From: Pseudomonadota bacterium
GTDB lineage: Bacteria; Pseudomonadota; Alphaproteobacteria; Rhizobiales; Methylopilaceae
Reading direction: 5' to 3'
NCBI GenBank assembly: GCA_023389135.1
Contig: JAEWEX010000364.1
Location: 1-13,141 of the forward strand
Length of the DNA stretch: 13,141 nt
Shown: in pieces, positions 1 to 7,298 of the stretch
How the letters are laid out: every line of letters begins with the position of its first letter
How positions within the stretch are numbered: the stretch's first letter is position 1
Notes under the pieces: model-generated
Seen by the model: the letters and a program-made list of their open reading frames with translations, nothing else
The model's database searches: none
What the model was told of the DNA's origin: nothing
Program-made: the position numbers and the translations under genes

Positions 1-231
1 GCCCATGGCGGTCGCGGCCGGCCCGGCATCGGCGGCCTGCGACGCGACGGCGACGAGCGCGCCGGCCGCAAGCGCGACTGTCGCGGCATGGGCGCGCCGG
101 GTCTCGATCTGGTGCAGCGCCATGTGCATGGCGCTGAGCGCGACCGCCAGTACGGCGACGAATCCGACGAGCTGACCAGACAGCCCCATGCGTGCGGCGC
201 GCCCACGGCGCACGGGCCCAGCCTCCGCCAC
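1..231 (-). CDS. Partial membrane protein of unknown function (N-terminal part)
   Basis: An open minus-strand frame begins at a GTG (229-231) and is still open at the left edge, giving the first 77 residues of a protein I do not recognise. GTG is chosen because GGAGG (complement of 237-241) lies five bases upstream; the next in-frame ATG (187-189) has no such site. After a short basic stretch (VRRGRAAR) a hydrophobic segment, LVGFVAVLAVALSAMHMA, follows at about residues 21-38, and a second apolar stretch, TVALAAGALVAVA, at about 50-62, so at least one and perhaps two membrane passes or an uncleaved anchor are expected. Third codon positions are strongly G/C, as in the surrounding genes, which supports coding. 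The upstream gap holds a CtrA-box-like sequence. Function cannot be assigned from this fragment. Confidence 0.55.
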   Translation of the reverse strand, partial: MAEAGPVRRGRAARMGLSGQLVGFVAVLAVALSAMHMALHQIETRRAHAATVALAAGALVAVASQAADAGPAATAMG

Positions 232-304
232 CCGATCCTCCCCGGACAGCGCCGCACCCGGAGGGCCGCGGCCGCGTCGAAGCGCGGAGCGTGGGCGCGC
301 GCGA

Positions 305-320
305 TTAACTCCGGGTAAAC
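305..320. promoter_or_regulatory. CtrA-box-like site upstream of the leftward membrane gene
   Basis: In an AT-richer patch (300-341) the plus strand reads TTAA-CTCCGGG-TAAAC. This matches seven of the eight core bases of the alphaproteobacterial CtrA consensus TTAA-N7-TTAA, plus the C that often follows it. It lies about 75 bases upstream of the GTG start of the minus-strand membrane gene, a plausible promoter position. I noticed no other TTAA half-site in this GC-rich window. The binding role is inference from motif similarity. Confidence 0.3.
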
Positions 321-341
321 TCTGATGGAAAATGTGGAATA

Positions 342-1841
342 TCAGATGGTCTGGTTGTAGGCCCCGACCTCGGGGTGACGGCGCAGCACGCCGTCCATGG
401 CCGAAAACATCTCCCGCATCCGCGCTTCCGACACCGGGCTTTCGACCACGACCACCAGTTCGGGCTTGTTGGACGAGGCCCGGATCAGTCCCCACGTGCC
501 GTCCTCCACGGTGACGCGCACGCCGTTCACGGTCACGAGGTCGCGGATCTTCTGCCCCGCGATCAGCACGCCCTCGCGATCCGCCTCGACGAAATGCGCG
601 ACCGCCTCGTCGACGATGCGGTACTTCTCCTCGTCGGGACAATGGGGGCTCATGGTGGGCGAGCCCCAGGTACGCGGCAGCGCGCGGCGCAGGTCGGACA
701 TGGACTTGTCGGGGCTGCGGTCGAGCATGTCGAGGATGGCGATGGCCGACACCAGCCCGTCATCATAGCCGCGGCCGACCGGCGCGTTGAAGAAGTAGTG
801 GCCGGACTTCTCGAAGCCCACCAGCGCCCCGGTCTCGTTGACACGGCGCTTCATGTAGGAATGCCCGGTCTTCCAGTAGTCGGCCTTGACGCCGTTGGCG
901 ACCAGCACCGGGTCGGTGGCGAAGAGCCCGGTCGATTTCACGTCCACGACGAAGGTCGCGCCGGGATGCAGCGCGGACAGGTCGCGGGCCAGCATCACGC
1001 CCACCTTGTCGGCGAAGATCTCCTCGCCCTCGTCGTCGACCACGCCGCAGCGGTCGCCGTCGCCGTCGAAGCCCAGCGCCAGGTCCGCCTTGTGCTCCAG
1101 CACGGCGTCGCGCATGGCGTGCAGCATCTCCATGTCTTCCGGGTTCGGATTGTACTTCGGGAACGAGTGGTCGAGCTCGGCGTCGAGCGGGATGACGTCG
1201 GCGCCCAGCGCCTCCAGCACGCGCGGGGCGAAGGCGCCGGCGGTGCCGTTGCCGCAGGCGGCGACCACGCGGATGCGGCGCTTCAGCCGCGGCCGGCCGG
1301 TCAGGTCGGCGATGTAGCGCTCGGGAAAATTCTCCACGAACCGGTAGCCGCCGCCGTCGCGGGCGACGGAGCGGCCCTCCAGCACGATCTCCCGCAGCCG
1401 GCCCATCTCGTCGGGGCCGAAGGTGAGCGGCCGGTTCGCCCCCATCTTGACGCCGGTCCAGCCATTGTCGTTGTGGGAGGCGGTGACCATGGCAACGCAG
1501 GGCACGTCCAGCTCGAACTGGGCGAAATAGGCCATGGGCGACAGCGCCAGCCCGATGTCGTGGACCTTCATGCCGGCAGCCGCGAGGCCGGTGATCAGCG
1601 CGTACTTGATCGAGGCCGAATAGCCGCGGAAATCGTGGCCGACCACGATCTCCGGCCTGACGCCCATCTCGTGGACCAGCGTGCCGATACCGGCGCCCAG
1701 CGCCTGGATGCCCATGAGATTGATCTCGCGCTCGAACAGCCAGCGCGCGTCGTATTCGCGGAAGCCCGTGGGCTTCACCATGGGCCGGGTTTCGTAGTCG
1801 AGCGTGTTGGGCTTCAGGACGGGCACGGGTTTCGGCAGCAT
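342..1841 (-). CDS. Phosphomannomutase/phosphoglucomutase (alpha-D-phosphohexomutase)
   Basis: A 499-residue cytoplasmic enzyme expected to interconvert hexose 6- and 1-phosphates (mannose and/or glucose) for nucleotide-sugar and envelope polysaccharide synthesis. All four family signatures are visible: the phosphoserine loop TASHN (Ser122), the metal loop DGDGDR (259-264), the sugar-specificity loop EKSGH (344-348) and the C-terminal phosphate-binding loop RASSNKP (454-460). Length fits bifunctional PMM/PGM of the AlgC type. The ATG at 1839-1841 is preferred over the longer frame to 1925 because GGAGAGG (complement of 1850-1856) sits eight bases upstream and homology begins just after it. 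A small protein gene ends 92 bp upstream on the same strand, with a 20-bp palindrome between them. Family assignment is firm; the choice between mannose and glucose, and hence manB, pgm or algC, cannot be made from sequence alone. Confidence 0.93.
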   Translation of the reverse strand: MLPKPVPVLKPNTLDYETRPMVKPTGFREYDARWLFEREINLMGIQALGAGIGTLVHEMGVRPEIVVGHDFRGYSASIKYALITGLAAAGMKVHDIGLALSPMAYFAQFELDVPCVAMVTASHNDNGWTGVKMGANRPLTFGPDEMGRLREIVLEGRSVARDGGGYRFVENFPERYIADLTGRPRLKRRIRVVAACGNGTAGAFAPRVLEALGADVIPLDAELDHSFPKYNPNPEDMEMLHAMRDAVLEHKADLALGFDGDGDRCGVVDDEGEEIFADKVGVMLARDLSALHPGATFVVDVKSTGLFATDPVLVANGVKADYWKTGHSYMKRRVNETGALVGFEKSGHYFFNAPVGRGYDDGLVSAIAILDMLDRSPDKSMSDLRRALPRTWGSPTMSPHCPDEEKYRIVDEAVAHFVEADREGVLIAGQKIRDLVTVNGVRVTVEDGTWGLIRASSNKPELVVVVESPVSEARMREMFSAMDGVLRRHPEVGAYNQTI

Positions 1842-1897
1842 CGAACAAACCTCTCCGGTGGAGGACGCATCGGCGACAGGACGGGACATAGCACGTT

Positions 1898-1917
1898 CGG
1901 CGCACGGCCGTGCGCCG
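1898..1917. repeat. Perfect 20-bp palindrome between the small protein gene and the mutase gene
   Basis: The sequence CGGCGCACGGCCGTGCGCCG is its own reverse complement. As RNA it could fold as an 8-bp stem with a GGCC loop. It has no T tract, so it is not a canonical intrinsic terminator. It lies 18 bp after the stop of the upstream small gene and 57 bp before the mutase ATG, a position suited to an operator or a processing hairpin. Function is unknown. Confidence 0.6.
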
Positions 1918-1933
1918 CGGCCCAACGCCGGCC

Positions 1934-2110
1934 TCAGCCGGTTCGTTCCGGCTCGTCGGCCGGGGGGTCGCGGTCCTGGGCGGCGCGGTCGCGGGCCTGC
2001 GACTTGCGGCGCCGCAGATTGGCACGCAGCGCCTCTGCGAGCCGGCGCCGACGCTCGTCCTCGGCGACGGCGCGGGGGGCGGACGGGATGGGGCGCGTGT
2101 GGTCATCCAT
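1934..2110 (-). CDS. Small basic protein of unknown function (58 aa)
   Basis: A 58-residue product begins MDDHTRPIPSAP and has a charged, helix-forming middle (DERRRRLAEALRANLRRRK, about residues 18-36) and an acidic/Pro tail (DPPADEPERTG). From memory, short proteins with this 'RRRRLAEALRANLRRRK' core are annotated as conserved hypotheticals in alphaproteobacteria; I know of no function. The helix is amphipathic-looking and could bind RNA or act at a protein interface, which is inference. The gene lies between the divergent tRNA-Thr and the phosphohexomutase on the mutase strand, so co-transcription with the mutase is possible. The start is uncertain: ATG at 2110, or ATG at 2128 (MGLDVAMDD), neither with a good Shine-Dalgarno sequence. 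The frame stays open upstream through the tRNA, so only the region before the tRNA is accepted as coding. Confidence 0.6.
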   Translation of the reverse strand: MDDHTRPIPSAPRAVAEDERRRRLAEALRANLRRRKSQARDRAAQDRDPPADEPERTG

Positions 2111-2145
2111 CGCCACATCAAGGCCCATGCGACCCGCGCGCGCAA

Positions 2146-2162
2146 GGCCGGTTGCGCCGGCC
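2146..2162. repeat. Inverted repeat in the divergent small-gene/tRNA region
   Basis: GGCCGG and CCGGCC flank a 5-base spacer, TTGCG. This lies in the roughly 90-bp region between the leftward small gene and the rightward tRNA-Thr. It could be an operator or only a by-product of high GC content. I found no convincing -35/-10 pair here. Confidence 0.25.
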
Positions 2163-2217
2163 CCGCCCTTGTGGCAGTTTCCGCCCGCTTCGCGGACGGG
2201 CATCGCCCCGGGCGCAT

Positions 2218-2292
<75 letters not shown>

Positions 2293-2300
2293 GTCCCAGG

Positions 2301-2323
2301 CCCTCGAAATCGAGGGGTTTCCT
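2301..2323 (+). terminator. Candidate terminator of tRNA-Thr
   Basis: CCCTCG and CGAGGG form a 6-bp stem with an AAAT loop, followed by GTTTCCTG. The T-run is short, so this is a weak intrinsic terminator or a 3'-processing hairpin for the tRNA transcript. Confidence 0.5.
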
Positions 2324-2350
2324 GTCACTCTCAGGCTCGCGCCCCGCCTC

Positions 2351-2373
2351 GGTGGTCCACAAAGGTGGTCCAC
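2351..2373. repeat. Tandem 10-bp direct repeat ahead of the integrase stub
   Basis: GGTGGTCCAC occurs at 2351-2360 and again at 2364-2373, separated by AAA; the second copy abuts the ATG of the integrase stub. Such spaced direct repeats are typical of binding sites for integrase arm domains or of an operator over an integrase start. That role here is inference. Confidence 0.6.
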
Positions 2374-2451
2374 ATGGCTCGTCCCTACCGGCACCCCAAG
2401 ACCGGTATCTTCTGGCTGCGTTGCCGCGTTCCCGCCGTTGCGGGCAGGTAA
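2374..2451 (+). pseudogene. Tyrosine site-specific integrase, N-terminal remnant
   Basis: The 25-codon frame MARPYRHPKTGIFWLRCRVP... ends at TAA (2449-2451). Its opening matches what I know of the N-terminus of phage and island tyrosine integrases (pattern 'MARP-x-HPKTG-x-(Y/F)-x-x-R-x-x-VP'), which normally continue for about 350-450 residues with an R...H-x-x-R...Y catalytic core. None of that core can be seen in any frame after the stop. The stub begins 81 bases after the end of tRNA-Thr, the usual arrangement for an integrase whose element sits in a tRNA 3' end. It is therefore best read as the scar left by loss or decay of an integrated element. The alternative, a small functional peptide, is less likely. 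Confidence 0.6.
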
Positions 2452-2622
2452 AGCCGGCCAGTATGGCCCCCTTAGCGCACACGCCGGTCGCCCCCCATGT
2501 CGACCGCCCTGGAATGTCGTCGCGGCGGGCGCCGCCCCCTGCCGAGGCCCTCACGCGAACGCGCTGGCATGCGCGGCGGGGCGCCACTAGAACTGTCATC
2601 GACCGAATTGCCGGTCCGGGAG
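2452..2622. other. Non-coding stretch between integrase stub and sensor kinase
   Basis: Together with 2293-2373 this makes about 330 bases with no intact gene. After the stub I see no further integrase homology in any frame, no clear promoter hexamers and no second copy of the tRNA 3' end. The kinase frame is open from 2497, so part of this may instead be coding if an upstream start is used. Confidence 0.5.
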
Positions 2623-4128
2623 ATGGATTTGGACGCTGGTCTGGAGCGCGGCGCGGCATTCCTGCGCGACCTGGACGCCGTCTTGGACGGTCTGAGGCTT
2701 GGCGGCGTCGGCGTGTGGCGCTGGAACATCGATTCCGACAGGCTCGACTGGACCGAGAACCTGGAGGCGGTGCACACGTTGCCTGCGGGGTCCTTCGACG
2801 GCACGCTCTCCAGCTTCCAGCGCGACATCCATCCCGACGATGTCGAGACGGTCTGGCACGCGATCCGAACCGCCATCGAGACCGGCTCGCCCTACCGCAT
2901 GGTCTATCGCACCGCCCCGCGCGACAATGCCGATCCGCTGTGGATCGAGGCGGCGGGCGGTGTCGTGACAGGTCCCGAGGGCCGCCGACACCTCACCGGC
3001 GTGTGCCTCGACGTCACCGGCCGGGTGCTGAGCGAACGGGAGTTGCAGCGGCGGCTGGCGCAGCAGAAGGCGGTGGAACGTTTCGGCTCCTTCGCGCTGG
3101 GCGAGGAGAACTTCCAGGCAGTTCTGGACCGGGCAGTAGAGACTGCGGCGTCGGTGCTCGACGTGCCGCTCACCAAGATCCTCCAGTTCGCGAACGCCGC
3201 CGACCACCTGGTGCTGCGCGCCGGCATCGGCTGGGGCGATGGCATGGTCGGCCGGGCGACGGTCGGCATCGGACAGGATTCCCAGGCCGGATACACGCTG
3301 ACGAGCCCGGAGCCGGTGGTGGTGACCGACCTGCTGGCGGAAACCCGCTTCGCCGGCCCCCAGTTGCTGCACGACTACGGCGTGCGCAGCGGCATGAGCG
3401 TGACCATTCCAGGCACCGGCGAGCGACCGTTCGGCGTGTTCGGCATCCATGCCACACGGCCGCGCAGGTTCGACCAGGCCGACGTCGACTTCCTCGTATC
3501 CATCACCAACATCGTGGCGACCGCGGTGCGCCAGCACGCGGCGGCCGAGCAGCGCACGCTGCTGATGCGTGAGATGGCCCATCGCGCCGGCAACATGCTC
3601 CAGCTCGTCAGCACCATCGCCAACCAGACCTTCCGCGAGGACGCCGACATCGCGGCGGCGCGCCAGTCCTTCAGCGAGAGGCTCGGCTCGCTGTCGAGGG
3701 CGAACTATCTGGTTTCTCAGGGCGGCTGGACCTCGACCCGGCTGGTCTCCCTGCTGGACGAGGCGCTGCAGCCGTTTCGCGAGCACCTGGAGTTCACCGG
3801 CCGCGACATCCTGCTGCCGCCGGATCTGTGCTTCGACCTCGGCCTGATCGTCCACGAGCTGGCGACCAATTCCGCAAAGTACGGTACACTCAAGCTCGGC
3901 GAGGGTCGCATTGCCGTCGCCTGGACCATGTCGGGCGCCATCGACGGGCACAGGCAGTTCGGCTTCGTCTGGAGCGACCCCGCTACGGCCCACAGTTCGG
4001 CCGTCCCGGGCAGCGGCTTCGGCTCCAAGCTGCTGCGGGCCCTGATCGAACGGAAATGGTCCGGCGCCATCTCGGTCGATACCTCGGCGGGCTACCGCTT
4101 CGCCTTCGAGATCCCTGTCGCCACCTGA
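2623..4128 (+). CDS. PAS-GAF sensor histidine kinase, HWE family
   Basis: A soluble sensor kinase of about 502 residues with no membrane segment, so it should sense a cytoplasmic cue. Domains in order: PAS (about 22-138, with VWRWNIDSDRLDW at its start), GAF (about 163-305), then a kinase core. The core has H-box MREMAHRAGN (His320), N-box HELATNSAKYG (His411, Asn416) and a G-box GSGFGS (463-468). The His in the N-box and the 'HR..N' H-box are hallmarks of HWE kinases. The third hallmark, WxE, reads WSD here (450-452), a conservative departure. No response regulator is adjacent, so the partner is encoded elsewhere; many alphaproteobacterial HWE kinases feed general stress signalling, which is inference here. 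The start is uncertain: the ATG at 2623 opens just before the first domain but its GGGAG is too close. Others are ATG 2497, ATG 2569 and TTG 2629 (six bases after GGGAG). Confidence 0.88.
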   Translation: MDLDAGLERGAAFLRDLDAVLDGLRLGGVGVWRWNIDSDRLDWTENLEAVHTLPAGSFDGTLSSFQRDIHPDDVETVWHAIRTAIETGSPYRMVYRTAPRDNADPLWIEAAGGVVTGPEGRRHLTGVCLDVTGRVLSERELQRRLAQQKAVERFGSFALGEENFQAVLDRAVETAASVLDVPLTKILQFANAADHLVLRAGIGWGDGMVGRATVGIGQDSQAGYTLTSPEPVVVTDLLAETRFAGPQLLHDYGVRSGMSVTIPGTGERPFGVFGIHATRPRRFDQADVDFLVSITNIVATAVRQHAAAEQRTLLMREMAHRAGNMLQLVSTIANQTFREDADIAAARQSFSERLGSLSRANYLVSQGGWTSTRLVSLLDEALQPFREHLEFTGRDILLPPDLCFDLGLIVHELATNSAKYGTLKLGEGRIAVAWTMSGAIDGHRQFGFVWSDPATAHSSAVPGSGFGSKLLRALIERKWSGAISVDTSAGYRFAFEIPVAT

Positions 4129-4254
4129 AGCGAACCGAATGCCTCCACCCGCGGCGTTACGTCGCCGCGACGGCGCGGAACGCCAGCGGCCCGCGCGGGG
4201 TTGCCACGCTGTCGCCCTTGCATGGGTGCCCGACACCGTCCCGAGCAACCCGTC

Positions 4255-4686
4255 ATGGCCGATATTCACACCCCGCCGCCGCTCGCCGGCATCCTCGAGA
4301 CCGCGCTCTACGTGCAGCGGCTGGACGACGCGCGCGACTTCTACACGCGCGTCATGGGCCTTTCCGCGATCCATGAGGACGAGCGGATGACCGCCTATGA
4401 CGTGGCCGCGCACAGCGTGCTGCTGCTGTTCCAGGAGGGCGGCTCGCTGGACGCGGTCGAACTGCCCAGGGGCTCAATTCCCCCGCATGACGGGCGCGGG
4501 CCGGTGCATGTCGCCTTCGCGGTGCAGTGGGCGGCGCTGCCGCGCTGGGAAGCGCATCTGGCGCAGGCGGGCGTCGCGGTCGAATCCACCGCCGAATGGC
4601 CGCGCGGGGGCCGCAGCATCTATTTCCGCGACCCGGACGGCCACCTGCTGGAACTGGTGACGCCGGGGCTCTGGCCCGGGTTCTGA
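4255..4686 (+). CDS. VOC-superfamily protein (glyoxalase/bleomycin-resistance/dioxygenase fold)
   Basis: A 143-residue cytoplasmic protein with two beta-alpha-beta-beta-beta modules. The first opens LETALYVQRLDDARDFYTRV (about 14-33), the second GPVHVAFAV (82-90), closing with the typical IYFRDPDGHLLELV (122-135). Likely metal ligands are Glu15, His85 and Glu133. In classical glyoxalase I-type members the first ligand is His, so Glu15 marks a different subfamily. The fold binds a divalent metal and acts on small molecules (isomerase, dioxygenase, thiol transferase), but the substrate cannot be inferred. The ATG at 4255 is preferred over a TTG at 4201 because the conserved fold begins soon after it; only a weak GAG lies nine bases upstream. 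It sits 126 bp after the kinase and 96 bp before the dehydrogenase, all on the plus strand. Confidence 0.88.
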   Translation: MADIHTPPPLAGILETALYVQRLDDARDFYTRVMGLSAIHEDERMTAYDVAAHSVLLLFQEGGSLDAVELPRGSIPPHDGRGPVHVAFAVQWAALPRWEAHLAQAGVAVESTAEWPRGGRSIYFRDPDGHLLELVTPGLWPGF

Positions 4687-4782
4687 GGCCCGGCTCGCGC
4701 GGACAAGCACCATTGGCGCGCGCGACGCTTGAATGCGCGACGGCGAGAGGGTCATGTGCGGGCCGCCACCGGAGGACGCGCC

Positions 4783-5688
4783 ATGACCCTGTCGAGCAAG
4801 CAGCAGCCGGATTTCCGCGACGTCGCAGTCGTGGGTCTCGGCCAGATGGGCCGCGGCATTGCCGCCAATCTGGACAGGGCGGGAAGGCTCAAGGCCGCAT
4901 GGGATCTGTCCGAGGCCTGCCGGCAGGCGGCCGGTCTTTCCGATGCCGTCGCGCTGGCGCCGCCTGAGCGGTTCGGCGCCGTGTCCACCGTCATCTTCGT
5001 GGTGCCGGGCTCGGCGCAGATCGCCGAGGTCCTGCCTGCCGTGCTGGCGCTGCCGGGCGCGGGCCGGCGCACCGCGGTGGACCTCACCACGTCGCATCCG
5101 GCCGCGACCGGCGCGCTGGCGGCGAAGGCGGTGGCCGCCGGCTGGGACTATGTGGATTGCGGCATGACCGGCGGCGCGGCGGGCGCCGATGCCGGGACGC
5201 TCACCTTGATGGCGGGCGGCGAGGTTGAGGCGCTCGCGCGCGTCATGCCCGCACTCGAGGTGATCGCGGCGAAGGTGGTGCGCGTCGGTGCCTCCGGCGC
5301 CGGCCACACCATGAAGCTCGTCCACAACATGATCTGCCACACCGTGTTCCTGGCGACGGCCGAGGGATGTCGCATGGCCGAGCGCGCGGGGCTCGACCTC
5401 GACGCTGCCATCGAGGTGATCAATGCCGGCAACGCCCGCAGCTTCATAAGCGAGGCGCGCTTTCCCAGGCACATCCTAACGGGCAAGTTCGACGGCCGCT
5501 CCGTCGTCGCCAACCTCGAAAAGGATCTGCGAATGGCGAACGCATTCGCCGGGGAAATCGGCCAGCCTGCCGCCTACACGGCGCTGACCGCGCGGCTGCT
5601 GGCGCAGGCCGTGGCCGAGGGCCGCGCGGGCGACGACTTCACGACGCTTTACAAGGTGTACGACGAACTGGTGGAAAAGACGGCCTGA
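4783..5688 (+). CDS. NAD(P)-dependent beta-hydroxyacid dehydrogenase (3-hydroxyisobutyrate dehydrogenase family)
   Basis: A 301-residue cytoplasmic oxidoreductase. The N-terminal Rossmann domain carries VVGLGQMGRGIA (17-26). The substrate loop DCGMTGG (125-131) replaces the more usual DxPVSGG. The catalytic lysine is Lys178 in GHTMKLVHN, and a C-terminal KDL (247-249) completes the family pattern. Members act on 3-hydroxyisobutyrate, tartronate semialdehyde, threonate or related short hydroxyacids; the altered substrate loop makes transfer of any one name unsafe. The ATG at 4783 is strongly supported by GGAGG at 4771-4775, seven bases upstream. The gene converges on the DUF1028 gene with only nine bases between stop codons and no terminator visible. 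Because 3-hydroxyisobutyrate is a valine breakdown product, its position beside a branched-chain-type importer is suggestive, but they are on opposite strands and need not be co-regulated. Confidence 0.92.
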   Translation: MTLSSKQQPDFRDVAVVGLGQMGRGIAANLDRAGRLKAAWDLSEACRQAAGLSDAVALAPPERFGAVSTVIFVVPGSAQIAEVLPAVLALPGAGRRTAVDLTTSHPAATGALAAKAVAAGWDYVDCGMTGGAAGADAGTLTLMAGGEVEALARVMPALEVIAAKVVRVGASGAGHTMKLVHNMICHTVFLATAEGCRMAERAGLDLDAAIEVINAGNARSFISEARFPRHILTGKFDGRSVVANLEKDLRMANAFAGEIGQPAAYTALTARLLAQAVAEGRAGDDFTTLYKVYDELVEKTA

Positions 5689-5697
5689 CGCGACCGG

Positions 5698-6378
5698 TCA
5701 GATCGAGAAGTCGTCTGCATCGCCCTGGAAGTGATCGCGGCGCGGCATGCGCCGGATGTGGGGCAGCAGGTCGGTCTCGAACACGGCGTGCAGCCGGGCC
5801 AGTTCCTCCATGGGCCGGGGATGGTCGTCCACACGGATGTCCCAAAGGGGATATTCCTCACTCTCCACCACGAGGATGTTCGCGGACCGCTCGCCCTTGC
5901 GGTCGCCGCCGGCGCGGTCGCCCGCGACCAGCGCCGCCATGAGCCGGTTGGGAAGGCCGATCGCGCCGCCGTCGGTCGCCTCGAAGGCTTCCGCCATGGC
6001 CTCTACCACCTGCGGGCCGCGCAGCCGGTTGCCCTGTGCGGAAAAGCCGTCTCCCTGAACCGAGCCGGCCCAGTGCAGGCAATCCTCGCCCGTCCAGACA
6101 GCTGTCAGCCCGTCGCGGTCGATCAGGGCGAGCTGGCGCTGGCGCGCGCGCTCGTCCCTGCCGATGAGTTCGTCCAGCGCCGCACGGGCGCCGGTCCGCT
6201 TGCGAAGGAGGGAGATGCCGTCGATGCCGAGATAGGGATTGACCAGCGCCTGGGTCGCCACGGCGCCTGCGCCCGGAAAGGCCCAGGACAGCAACTGGCC
6301 CACGGCCGGCATCTCGGTGGTGGCCCCGACGCCGAACTGTCCGGTCCGGCGGCAGGTGGCGACTATGGAGAATGTCAT
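5698..6378 (-). CDS. DUF1028 protein, putative Ntn-hydrolase fold
   Basis: A 226-residue protein beginning MTFSIVA with family blocks VGATTEMPAVGQL (17-29), ATQALVNPYLG (41-51), CLHWAG (about 99-104), GDGFSAQGN (about 108-116), AGDRAGGDRKGERSA (about 152-166) and RVDDHPRPMEEL near 181-192. This block order is that of DUF1028, placed with Ntn hydrolases. If so, Thr2 exposed after Met removal would be the nucleophile cleaving an amide bond; the substrate is not known. It starts 33 bp after the microprotein stop on the strand of the ABC importer, so it may be the last gene of that transcript. No strong Shine-Dalgarno sequence precedes the ATG, suggesting translational coupling. Family membership is confident; enzymatic function is inference. 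Confidence 0.88.
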   Translation of the reverse strand: MTFSIVATCRRTGQFGVGATTEMPAVGQLLSWAFPGAGAVATQALVNPYLGIDGISLLRKRTGARAALDELIGRDERARQRQLALIDRDGLTAVWTGEDCLHWAGSVQGDGFSAQGNRLRGPQVVEAMAEAFEATDGGAIGLPNRLMAALVAGDRAGGDRKGERSANILVVESEEYPLWDIRVDDHPRPMEELARLHAVFETDLLPHIRRMPRRDHFQGDADDFSI

Positions 6379-6411
6379 CGCTGCCCCGGCCGTTGTCGCC
6401 GGGCGCCCGCG

Positions 6412-6486
6412 TCAGCGCAGCCCGAAGAAGCTCAGAACCGCGATGATGACGACGACCAGGCCGACGAGATAGATGATGCCGTTCAT
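6412..6486 (-). CDS. 24-residue single-pass membrane microprotein
   Basis: A complete tiny gene: ATG (6484-6486), 24 codons, TGA (6412-6414). The product starts MNGIIYLVGLVVVIIAVL and ends SFFGLR. It is almost one continuous transmembrane helix with a basic C-terminal residue. Coding is supported by GGAG (complement of 6495-6498) eight bases before the ATG. It is also supported by the typical 'M-N-x-I-I-Y-x-V-G-L...FFGLR' pattern that I recall from small unannotated alphaproteobacterial proteins. It lies 101 bp after the livF-like stop and 33 bp before DUF1028, all on the minus strand. It probably inserts in the inner membrane and may bind or stabilise a larger complex; no function is known to me. 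It is short enough that standard gene callers would miss it. Confidence 0.75.
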   Translation of the reverse strand: MNGIIYLVGLVVVIIAVLSFFGLR

Positions 6487-6561
6487 GACGAAAGCTCCGT
6501 TTCGGTTTGTCCGGGGCTGTAACGTTCGGTCATCGGGAATGGTTCCGGCCGCTCAGACGAC

Positions 6562-6583
6562 AAAACGCCAAATCACGAGGCGG
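6562..6583 (-). terminator. Weak terminator-like hairpin after the ABC importer operon
   Basis: On the minus strand CGCC-TCGTGATTT-GGCG is followed by TTTTGTC. The stem is only four base pairs with a nine-base loop, so termination would be partial, leaving read-through into the microprotein and DUF1028 genes possible. Confidence 0.3.
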
Positions 6584-6587
6584 CAAA

Positions 6588-7294
<707 letters not shown>

Positions 7295-7298
<4 letters not shown>

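Noticed and set aside
4151..4168. GCGGCG-TTACGT-CGCCGC hairpin after the kinase stop as a terminator
   Set aside because: There is no T tract, and such short GC arms are expected often by chance here; it may be structural but I cannot support a role.
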